Shown here piece by piece: positions 13,091 to 18,626 of a stretch of DNA of 18,626 nt. The position numbers and the translations under genes are program-made. Source of the DNA: Oscillospiraceae bacterium (GTDB taxonomy: Bacteria; Bacillota; Clostridia; Oscillospirales; Oscillospiraceae). Positions within the stretch are counted from its first letter, which is position 1. Every line of letters starts with the position of its first letter. Under the pieces are notes generated by a model. That model made no database searches, was not told where the DNA came from, and saw only the letters and a list, made by a program, of their open reading frames with translations. The stretch covers positions 1-18,626 of the forward strand of contig CACXCV010000211.1 in the NCBI GenBank assembly GCA_902766215.1, written 5' to 3'.

Positions 13091-14244
13091 AGTATACATG
13101 GCGGCCCACGCCGGAGCGCTGGGCCGTGGCAGAGGCGCAGGAATACTATGCCGCCATGGCGCGGCGGGGCTGGATGCTGGACAAGCGCGGCGTGCGCTGG
13201 GACCGGTACCGGCGCACCGGGCCGCAGCAGCTGCAATTCTGGCTGGAATTCACGCCGCGCCCGGTGCTGCTGGACGAGCCGGACGACCTGCCGGCGGAAA
13301 AGCAGCAGCTGTATGAAGACAGCGGCTGGCAGCTGGCCGCCCGGCGGGACGAGGTCTATGTCTTTGCTGCGCCCCTGCAGGCGCAGGTTCCGCAGCCCTA
13401 TGACGCCGGCGACCCCCAGCAGGACGCGATGATCGCCCGCCTGCAGCGGTATTACCGGCGCGACTTTGTGATCATGCTGCTCTCGGTGCTGCTGATCGGG
13501 GGGCTGACGGCGCTGGTCTGCACCCGGCCGCTTGCCGACCTGCTGACCGGCTTCTGGATGCTGCTGTTCTGCGGGCTGAGCTTTCTGCGCGCCGTGTGGG
13601 AGAGCAGCTATGCCCTGGGGGCGATTACGCGCCTGCGCCGCCGCCTGCAAAGCGGGCAGATGCCCCGTGCCCGCCGTCGCCTGGGCTATCGGGCGGTGCG
13701 CCGGGGGCTGAGCGCGCTGTCTGCCGTCTGCCTGGCAGCGGAGCTGGTCCTGGCGCTGGCAATGTGGCGCGGTACCGCACCGCTGCCGGCGCAGAGCGAC
13801 GGGGCCTATGTCATGGCCTCGCAGGCACTGAACCTACCCCGTGTCCCGGTGGAGGAGGCATCGCTTCAGCTGCGCAGCGGCCGGGTCAATCAGGTGCAGC
13901 GCGCGCCGCTGTTTCCCTTCGGCACGGGGTATGCCGTCTGCGAGCTGGTGGATCCGCAGACAGAGATTTATGTCTGGCAGGATGTGTATGACCTCCGTTC
14001 GCCCTGGCTGGCGCGGCAGATGGCACGCTCCATGCGGGAGCACGGCATCTTTGCCGCCGCCGATCAGTATGTTTCGGTGCAGATCGACGGACTGGACGCG
14101 GCGTGGTATGTGCCGGGCGGAATGGAATATGTGGCGTTGGCCGGCGGCCGCGCAGTCTATGGTACCGTGACCGGCGCGGATCAAAGCGGAGAGGTGCCGC
14201 TGCGGCTGCTGGAGGCCACCGGCGCGCGCTGGAGCGGAAGGTGA
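13087..14244 (+). CDS. DUF2812 domain-containing membrane protein
   Basis: This 385-residue protein has a cytosolic N-terminal DUF2812 domain (about 10-97, with AQEYYAAMARRGWMLDKRG, a beta strand LQFWLEFTPRPV and a YEDSGWQLAARRDEVYVF segment). Three membrane segments follow (about 127-146, 150-170, 207-227). The C-terminal part (about 230-385) is predicted to lie outside the membrane and has no family I recognise. DUF2812 proteins are nearly always encoded next to a PadR regulator; their biochemical role is unknown. Translation starts inside the padR stop (ATGA) with an AGGAGG-like site just upstream, so the two are produced together. The extended C-terminal part is longer than in many DUF2812 proteins. 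No terminator is visible directly after the stop; a promoter for the next gene is. Confidence 0.82.
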   Translation: MKYTWRPTPERWAVAEAQEYYAAMARRGWMLDKRGVRWDRYRRTGPQQLQFWLEFTPRPVLLDEPDDLPAEKQQLYEDSGWQLAARRDEVYVFAAPLQAQVPQPYDAGDPQQDAMIARLQRYYRRDFVIMLLSVLLIGGLTALVCTRPLADLLTGFWMLLFCGLSFLRAVWESSYALGAITRLRRRLQSGQMPRARRRLGYRAVRRGLSALSAVCLAAELVLALAMWRGTAPLPAQSDGAYVMASQALNLPRVPVEEASLQLRSGRVNQVQRAPLFPFGTGYAVCELVDPQTEIYVWQDVYDLRSPWLARQMARSMREHGIFAAADQYVSVQIDGLDAAWYVPGGMEYVALAGGRAVYGTVTGADQSGEVPLRLLEATGARWSGR

Positions 14245-14272
14245 ACATTCTGTAAATCCTCGGTGCGGGTGG

Positions 14273-14300
14273 TTGCGATCTGTCTGCGGGGGAGTATAAT
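14273..14300 (+). promoter_or_regulatory. Sigma-A promoter of the zinc-ribbon protein gene
   Basis: TATAAT (14295-14300) is a perfect -10 box, with TTGCGA (14273-14278) 16 bp upstream as a partial -35. Transcription would begin near 14307, about 26 bases before the GTG start codon. Confidence 0.68.
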
Positions 14301-14332
14301 AGACGGCAGAACAACATCTGGAGGGTGGAACA

Positions 14333-14716
14333 GTGCTGCAACGATTGAAATACGGACTGCAACGGTTTATGATGGGGCGCAACGGCAGCGACACGCTGGG
14401 CTGGGTGGCGCTGGTGCTGGGCATGGTGTTTGTGCTGCTGGCGTCTGTGCCCAGGCTGGCGTGGATGTCGGGGCTGGCGTTTCTCTGCCTGGCCTATTCC
14501 ATCTTTCGCATGTATTCGCGCAACGTGGCCAAGCGGCGTGAGGAGAACCTCCGCTTTACGGGCCTGTTCCGCCGGCTCAAGGCCCGCCTGACCGACCGGC
14601 AGCACCGCTATTTTGCCTGCCCGCAGTGCGGCCAGACGGTGCGCGTCCCCCGCGGCAAGGGCATGATTAAAATCCGCTGCCCAAAGTGCCGGACCCAGTT
14701 TGAAAAGAAAAGCTGA
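14333..14716 (+). CDS. Small membrane protein with C-terminal zinc ribbon
   Basis: This 127-residue protein of unknown function has a basic N terminus, two membrane segments (about 22-39 and 43-60), a basic linker, and a C-terminal zinc ribbon with C96-x-x-C99 and C116-x-x-C119 separated by the RVPRGKG segment. Both ends would be cytosolic. Similar CPxCGQxxRVPRGKG...CPKC tails occur in many uncharacterised Firmicute and Bacteroidetes proteins. The start is GTG at 14333, supported by CTGGAGGG 8-14 bases upstream. It has its own promoter and its own terminator and so forms a single-gene unit between the padR operon and spoIIIA. The zinc ribbon could contact nucleic acid or protein partners; nothing in the context decides this. 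Confidence 0.83.
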   Translation: MLQRLKYGLQRFMMGRNGSDTLGWVALVLGMVFVLLASVPRLAWMSGLAFLCLAYSIFRMYSRNVAKRREENLRFTGLFRRLKARLTDRQHRYFACPQCGQTVRVPRGKGMIKIRCPKCRTQFEKKS

Positions 14717-14734
14717 AAATTCCATACCGCATCC

Positions 14735-14771
14735 AGCACACCCGCGCGGCACAGCGCGGGTGTGCTTTTTT
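14735..14771 (+). terminator. Rho-independent terminator before spoIIIA
   Basis: A perfect 13-bp stem (14735-14747 with 14754-14766) with a 6-base loop (ggcaca) is followed by six T residues (14766-14771). It isolates the sporulation operon from upstream vegetative transcription. Confidence 0.92.
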
Positions 14772-14775
14772 GTGT

Positions 14776-14804
14776 GCATATCCCGCGGGGACGAGCCATA
14801 GGAT
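14776..14804 (+). promoter_or_regulatory. Candidate sigma-E promoter of the spoIIIA operon
   Basis: GCATATC (14776-14782), a 14-base spacer and CATAGGAT (14797-14804) resemble the Bacillus sigma-E consensus (KMATATT, about 14 bp, CATACAHT). It lies between the preceding terminator and spoIIIAA, where a mother-cell promoter is required. The start point would be near 14811, leaving a very short leader, which is a weakness. The same CATATC-N14-CATA arrangement recurs at 18088. Confidence 0.5.
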
Positions 14805-14823
14805 TGCAGCGGGAGGGATGGAC

Positions 14824-15657
14824 ATGCAGAAGAACGTGCTGCCGCTGCTGCCGCCGGAGCTTCGGAGGGCGGCGGAAGGACTGGATTTTTCCACGCTGGA
14901 AGAGCTGCGCCTGCGGGCCGGGCGGCAGCCCGGCGCGGTCTTTGCCGGGCGCGAGCGCCCGCTGGAGGCGCCGCCCGTGACGCGCGCCCAGCTGGAGCAG
15001 CTGGTGGGGGCCGCCTCGGGGCACAGCAGCTTTGCTGCCCTGGGCGAGGGCTTTCTCACGCTGCCCGGCGGGCACCGCCTGGGTTTTTGCGGCGAGGCGG
15101 TGGTGAAGGAGGGGCGGATTGCCAGCTTTCGCACGCTCTCGTCGGTCAACCTGCGCATTGCCCGGCAGGTGCCGGGCGTGGCGGAGCCGCTGCTTCCGGC
15201 CCTGCGGGCCGGACGGCAGAACCTGCTGCTGATTGGCCCGCCGGGCTGCGGCAAGACGACGGTGCTGCGCGACCTGATCCGCCTGTGCTCCGACCGGCTG
15301 GGCCGGCGGGTGGCCGTGGCGGACGAGCGCGGCGAGCTGGCGGCGGCGCGGGACGGCGTGCCCTGCTTTGACGTGGGCCGGGGTACCGATGTGCTGACCG
15401 GCGGCCCGCGCGGCCAGGCGCTGGAGCTGCTGCTGCGGGTGATGAATCCCTCGGTGCTGGCCATGGACGAAATTGTCTCCCGGGAGGAGCTGGACGCGCT
15501 GCTCCACGCCGCGCGCTGCGGCGTGACGCTGCTGGCCACGGCCCACGCGGCCGACTGCGCCGAGCTGCGCGAGCGCTTTCCGTCCCTGCGCGAGCTGTTT
15601 CCCTGCCTGGCGAAGGTGGACCGGTCGGCGGTCAGATTGGAGTGGTGGACATGCTGA
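14824..15657 (+). CDS. spoIIIAA: Stage III sporulation protein AA (ATPase)
   Basis: This 277-residue ATPase is the motor-like member of the SpoIIIA complex, which with forespore SpoIIQ links the mother cell and forespore during engulfment and sustains forespore gene expression. It is related to secretion ATPases. Walker A is GPPGCGKTT (138-146), Walker B ends in VLAMDEI (211-217), and the ADERGEL segment (166-172) is typical of SpoIIIAA. It is about 30 residues shorter than the Bacillus protein. I chose ATG 14824 because GGAGG at 14812-14816 sits 7 bases before it; ATG 14818, in frame, is too close. Its stop overlaps the spoIIIAB start. Confidence 0.96.
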   Translation: MQKNVLPLLPPELRRAAEGLDFSTLEELRLRAGRQPGAVFAGRERPLEAPPVTRAQLEQLVGAASGHSSFAALGEGFLTLPGGHRLGFCGEAVVKEGRIASFRTLSSVNLRIARQVPGVAEPLLPALRAGRQNLLLIGPPGCGKTTVLRDLIRLCSDRLGRRVAVADERGELAAARDGVPCFDVGRGTDVLTGGPRGQALELLLRVMNPSVLAMDEIVSREELDALLHAARCGVTLLATAHAADCAELRERFPSLRELFPCLAKVDRSAVRLEWWTC

Positions 15658-16157
15658 AACTGATTGGCGGATTGATGATCGTGTTTGCCTCCGGCTGGAC
15701 AGGCCTGGCCCCGGCGGCGCGGCTGCGGCGGCAGCTGGCGCTGCTCGAGCAGCTGGACGGCGCGCTGTCGCTGATGCGGGCCGAGCTGACCAGCAGCCTG
15801 ACGCCCCTGCCGGATCTGTTCAAAAAGCTGGCGCTGAGTCTCGACGGCGCGGCCGCGCAGCTGTTTGACCGGCTGAGCCGGGACATGCTCAGCCAGCCGC
15901 TGTCCACGCCGCTGCACCTGATGCGCAAAAACCTGACGCCCCTGCGCCTGGAACCGCGGGAAAACGCCATTCTGCTGGAGCTGGCCAACGCCCTGGGCTG
16001 CTATGACCTGCAGAGCCAGCAGCGGATGCTTGACTCGGCCCAGGCGCGGCTGCGGCAGGCGGAGGAGCGCTGCCGCCGCCAGCTGGACACCCAGGCGAAA
16101 AGCTGGGGTGCGCTGGGCATCTGCACCGGTTTGGCGCTGGCGATTGTGCTGGTGTAG
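15651..16157 (+). CDS. spoIIIAB: Stage III sporulation protein AB
   Basis: This 168-residue membrane protein of the SpoIIIA complex has membrane segments at both ends (about 4-22 and 150-168) and a helical soluble middle. That resembles the cytosolic domain of type II secretion GspF proteins, and the ATPase SpoIIIAA probably acts on it. The length matches Bacillus SpoIIIAB. The ATG at 15651 lies 8 bases after GGAG and overlaps the spoIIIAA stop; two in-frame GTG codons just upstream (15642, 15645) are less likely. The segment LRLEPRENAILLELANALG and the C-terminal hydrophobic end are typical. Confidence 0.95.
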   Translation: MLKLIGGLMIVFASGWTGLAPAARLRRQLALLEQLDGALSLMRAELTSSLTPLPDLFKKLALSLDGAAAQLFDRLSRDMLSQPLSTPLHLMRKNLTPLRLEPRENAILLELANALGCYDLQSQQRMLDSAQARLRQAEERCRRQLDTQAKSWGALGICTGLALAIVLV

Positions 16158-16159
16158 TT

Positions 16160-16354
16160 ATGGACATCGATCTGATTTTCAAAATTGCGGCGGTGGGCAT
16201 AATCGTGTCCATCCTCAATCAGGTGCTGGTGCGCTCCGGCCGGGAGGAGCAGGCGACCATGACCACGCTGGCGGGGCTGGTGGTGGTGCTGATGATCCTG
16301 GTGCAGGAGATTGCCGACCTGTTCGACCTGGTCAAGCGGCTGTTCGACTTCTGA
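16160..16354 (+). CDS. spoIIIAC: Stage III sporulation protein AC
   Basis: This 64-residue protein consists of two membrane helices (about 7-24 and 36-53) joined by a charged loop with RSGREEQATMTTLAG. It is a small integral membrane subunit of the SpoIIIA channel. Size and sequence match the family. It begins 2 bases after the spoIIIAB stop without a strong ribosome site of its own, so translation is probably coupled. Its final base is the first base of the spoIIIAD start codon (TGATG). Confidence 0.95.
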   Translation: MDIDLIFKIAAVGIIVSILNQVLVRSGREEQATMTTLAGLVVVLMILVQEIADLFDLVKRLFDF

Positions 16355-16746
16355 TGGAGCAGGCGATACAGCTGGTGGTGCTGGGTGTGCTGGCTGCGGT
16401 GCTGGCGCAGATTGTGCAGGCCAGGGGCTTTGGCCCGTTACTCACGCTGGCGGTCTGTGTGCTGGCCGGCGTGGTGGCGGTGCAGGCGCTGCGGCCGCTG
16501 CTGGCCTTTGCCCGGCGGCTGCAGCAGAGCGTGGGGCTGGAACAGTCGCTGCTGGCGCCGCTGTGGAAGGTGCTGGCCATTACCATGGTCAGCCGCATGG
16601 GCGCGGAAATCTGCCGCGACGCGGGACAGAAGGCCCTGGGCGAGCTGGTTGGGCGCGGCGGCGAGATTCTGGCCCTCTGCGCGGCGCTGCCGCTGATGGA
16701 GGCGGTGCTGTCGTTGCTGCAAACGCTGATGGGAGGGGGAACATGA
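16354..16746 (+). CDS. spoIIIAD: Stage III sporulation protein AD
   Basis: This 130-residue membrane protein is the partner of SpoIIIAC in the SpoIIIA export apparatus. It has three or four membrane segments and the family's SRMGAEICRDAGQKALG region (about 79-95) followed by a final hydrophobic helix. The ATG at 16354 shares its A with the spoIIIAC stop. The reading frame is open further upstream, but only as an overlap with spoIIIAB and spoIIIAC. Its stop overlaps the spoIIIAE start as ATGA. Confidence 0.94.
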   Translation: MEQAIQLVVLGVLAAVLAQIVQARGFGPLLTLAVCVLAGVVAVQALRPLLAFARRLQQSVGLEQSLLAPLWKVLAITMVSRMGAEICRDAGQKALGELVGRGGEILALCAALPLMEAVLSLLQTLMGGGT

Positions 16747-17834
16747 GGCGGCTGCTGGCTGCATTGGTGCTGCTGTGGGCGCTCAGCCCGGCCTGCGCCG
16801 CGGCGGAGATCCTGCCGGAGCAGGCCGAGATGGCGCAGACCGACCAGCTGGAGCAGGCGCTGCCGGATGAGGCGGCGGCGTTGCTCCCGTCTGTTGCCGA
16901 GACGGAGGCGGGCAGCTTTTCCCAGGGGCTGGAGCGCATCGGCCAGGCGGCGCTGGGGGCGCTGCGGCAGCATCTGCCCCAGTCCATGCGCACGGTGGGT
17001 CTGCTGCTGGGCATTGTGCTGCTGTGCAGCCTGGTCCACACGGTGGGAACGGGCGGGGCGCAGATTCTGCGCCTGGTGGGCGCGCTGGCCATTGCTGCGG
17101 CGTGTACCGCCGGGCTGCAGAGCGTGTTTGCCGCCGGGCAGGAGACGCTGGAGCAGCTGCAGGTGTTCTCTGCGGCGCTGCTGACCACGCTCTCGGCCAG
17201 CGTGGCGGCCACGGGCGCGGTGACCACCGCGGCGGCGCTGCACGCAGGGACGGCGTTTTTTCTCAACCTGCTGCTGCGTCTGGTCACCAGCCTGCTGCTG
17301 CCGCTGGTCTATGGCTTTGTGGCGGCAGGCACGGCCGCCGCCGCCCTGGGCAACGAGACGCTGACCCGCGTGGCGGCGCTGCTGAAGTGGTTCGTGACGC
17401 TGTGCCTGAAGGGGATTGCCACTGCCTTTGTGGCCTATCTCACGCTCAGCGGCGTGGTCAGCGGCAGCGCCGACGGCACGGCGGTCAAGGCGGTCAAGCT
17501 GGCGGTATCCACGGCCGTGCCGGTGGTAGGGTCGATTATTTCCGACGCGGCAGAGACTGTGCTGGTCAGCGCCGGAATGCTGAAAAACGCAGTGGGGGTG
17601 TTTGGTTTGCTGGGAGCCTTTGCAATCTGTGCCGTGCCCTTTGCCCGCATCGGCCTGCAATATCTGGGACTGAAGCTGTCGGCGGCATTATCGGCGGTGG
17701 TGGACGGGCTGGGCCTGACCAGGCTGCTGGACGTTATGGCGGCGGCGATGGGCATGGTGCTGGCGATGACGGCGGTGGCGCTGCTGCTGGCGGTGTTCAG
17801 CTGCGTGTGCGCCCTGCGGCTGAGCGGCGCATGA
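16743..17834 (+). CDS. spoIIIAE: Stage III sporulation protein AE
   Basis: This 363-residue polytopic membrane protein is the largest channel-like subunit of the SpoIIIA complex. It starts with a cleavable-looking signal (about 1-21, ending ACAAAE), then an acidic external segment, and about seven or eight hydrophobic helices from residue 84 on. The region around LKGIATAFVAYLTLSGVV and the VKAVKLAVSTAVPVVGSIISDAAE stretch (in two parts) is characteristic of the family. It is slightly shorter than the Bacillus protein. GGAGGGGG precedes the ATG at 16743, which lies in the spoIIIAD stop. The stop again overlaps the next gene as ATGA. Confidence 0.95.
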   Translation: MRRLLAALVLLWALSPACAAAEILPEQAEMAQTDQLEQALPDEAAALLPSVAETEAGSFSQGLERIGQAALGALRQHLPQSMRTVGLLLGIVLLCSLVHTVGTGGAQILRLVGALAIAAACTAGLQSVFAAGQETLEQLQVFSAALLTTLSASVAATGAVTTAAALHAGTAFFLNLLLRLVTSLLLPLVYGFVAAGTAAAALGNETLTRVAALLKWFVTLCLKGIATAFVAYLTLSGVVSGSADGTAVKAVKLAVSTAVPVVGSIISDAAETVLVSAGMLKNAVGVFGLLGAFAICAVPFARIGLQYLGLKLSAALSAVVDGLGLTRLLDVMAAAMGMVLAMTAVALLLAVFSCVCALRLSGA

Positions 17835-18307
17835 GCGGCTGGCTGCGGGACTGGCTGCTGGGCCTGATGTCGGCGGCGCTGCTGGGCGCGATCGTCACCG
17901 GCGCAGCGGGGGAGGACAGCCGCGCTGCGCGCCTGAGTTCGGCGCTGGCGCTGCTGCTGGTGCTCTGCTCGCCGCTGGTGCGCTTTGACCTGGACGAGAC
18001 AGCGCAGCTGCTCAGCCGCTCGCGCATGCAGGCGCAGATGGCCCAGACGGGCATCGAGGTAAAAAACCGCGAATTGCTCAGCCGTATCATATCCGAACAA
18101 GCTCAGACATATATCTTGGACAAAGCAGAAGAACTGGGGGTGACAGTGGCTGTGACAGTGCAGACGCAGCAGGGCGAAACCTATCCCTATCCGGCGGCGG
18201 TGCAGCTGACGGGATACGCGACGGCGGCGCAGCGCGGACAGCTCAACCGCTGGATTGCAGAGCAGCTGGCCATTGCGGAGGAGCATGTGACGTGGACGGA
18301 GCCATAA
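17831..18307 (+). CDS. spoIIIAF: Stage III sporulation protein AF
   Basis: This 158-residue protein has two membrane helices (about 6-25 and 34-51) and a soluble C-terminal domain expected in the space between the mother-cell and forespore membranes. The IEVKNRELLSRIISEQAQTY segment (about 75-94) is typical of SpoIIIAF. It is shorter than Bacillus SpoIIIAF. Codons 76-100 are conspicuously AT-rich (AAA, TTG, ATA, CAA, ACA), unlike the G/C-ending codons elsewhere in the operon; this patch contains a sigma-E-like promoter element. The gene starts in the spoIIIAE stop and overlaps the spoIIIAG start by 16 bases. Confidence 0.93.
   Translation: MSGWLRDWLLGLMSAALLGAIVTGAAGEDSRAARLSSALALLLVLCSPLVRFDLDETAQLLSRSRMQAQMAQTGIEVKNRELLSRIISEQAQTYILDKAEELGVTVAVTVQTQQGETYPYPAAVQLTGYATAAQRGQLNRWIAEQLAIAEEHVTWTEP
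18087..18115 (+). promoter_or_regulatory. Candidate internal sigma-E promoter within spoIIIAF
   Basis: TCATATC (18087-18093), a 14-base spacer and CATATATC (18108-18115) match the sigma-E consensus in about 6 of 7 and 6 of 8 positions. It lies in the only strongly AT-rich stretch of the operon and would start transcription near 18122, driving spoIIIAG and whatever follows. An essential internal promoter in the spoIIIA operon has been reported in Bacillus subtilis, to my recollection. Confidence 0.55.
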
Positions 18308-18626
18308 AGCAGCGTCTGACGCCGTGGCTCGACAAGCTCAAGCGCTATCGCTATGCCGGCCTTGTGATCCTGTTGGGCGCGGTGCTGATGCTGCTGCCCG
18401 GGCGGAACGGGCAGCAGGCGGCCGGTCCGGCGGCTGTGCCCGCGGCGGCAGAGCCGGTGCAGCAGGCCGACCTGTGCCGGCAGATGGAGCAGATTCTCGG
18501 CCAGATTGACGGCGTTGGCACGGTCAGCTGCCTGATCACCTGCCGCGAGGGCGCGCGCACGGTGTATCAAACGGACACCATCCAGTCCGATGGCGGGGAG
18601 GTGAGGGTAAGCACTGTGCTGGCATC
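18292..18626 (+). CDS. spoIIIAG: Stage III sporulation protein AG (N-terminal part, runs off the window)
   Basis: About 111 codons are visible before the window ends. The protein has a short basic N terminus, one membrane helix (about 22-36), a low-complexity Ala/Pro linker, and the start of the ring-building domain with LCRQMEQILGQIDGVGTVSC and a following VYQTDT, both typical of SpoIIIAG. In Bacillus, SpoIIIAG forms a large ring in the intermembrane space. The start is GTG at 18292, 8 bases after GGAGGAG and overlapping spoIIIAF; no ATG in this frame precedes the membrane helix. The gene order implies spoIIIAH just beyond the window. Confidence 0.92.
   Translation, partial: MDGAIKQRLTPWLDKLKRYRYAGLVILLGAVLMLLPGRNGQQAAGPAAVPAAAEPVQQADLCRQMEQILGQIDGVGTVSCLITCREGARTVYQTDTIQSDGGEVRVSTVLA

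Overview
The window looks like a chromosomal segment of a GC-rich, spore-forming Firmicute of class Clostridia, probably Oscillospiraceae/Ruminococcaceae-like. This is inferred from three things seen together: a spoIIIA sporulation operon, Firmicute-type ribosome binding sites (AGGAGG-like) and strongly G/C-biased third codon positions. The species cannot be named from the sequence alone. Genes are densely packed, and no gene-free stretch exceeds about 260 bases. I saw no insertion sequence, CRISPR array, tRNA, rRNA or phage gene.

Region 1 (1-3420) is cell-wall synthesis. After the tail of an unidentified Cys-rich protein and a weak terminator come an FHA-SEDS (FtsW/RodA-type) glycan polymerase fusion and, overlapping it by 4 bases, a class B penicillin-binding protein. 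A polymerase next to a transpeptidase is the expected arrangement for a cognate pair. A strong bidirectional hairpin separates this pair from a leftward operon (3460-5390) encoding a D,D-carboxypeptidase and a family 4 Fe-S uracil-DNA glycosylase.

Region 2 (5411-10720) is a rightward cluster: a ComEA-family membrane helix-hairpin-helix protein, an OmpR-family response regulator, its sensor kinase, a lipoprotein with three GerMN-like units, and a PLP-dependent O-acetylhomoserine sulfhydrylase. Small gaps or overlaps suggest one transcript ending at a terminator at 10687-10720. The promoters of the carboxypeptidase operon and of this cluster face each other and overlap. A TGTCAA direct repeat with 11-bp period, the geometry used by OmpR-family regulators, covers the carboxypeptidase -35 box.

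Region 3 (10780-14771) holds a leftward TtcA-type tRNA thiolase gene; the rplM-rpsI ribosomal operon with a textbook promoter and a structured leader; a PadR regulator with a palindromic operator plus its coupled DUF2812 membrane protein; and a small zinc-ribbon membrane protein. Each of the last three units ends in, or begins after, a recognisable terminator or promoter.

Region 4 (14776-18626) is the spoIIIA operon, spoIIIAA to the first part of spoIIIAG, tightly overlapping. It encodes the mother-cell half of the channel between mother cell and forespore during engulfment. The same bipartite element, CATATC-N14-CATA, resembling a sigma-E promoter, occurs just upstream of spoIIIAA and again in an AT-rich patch inside spoIIIAF. 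This suggests a main and an internal sporulation promoter.
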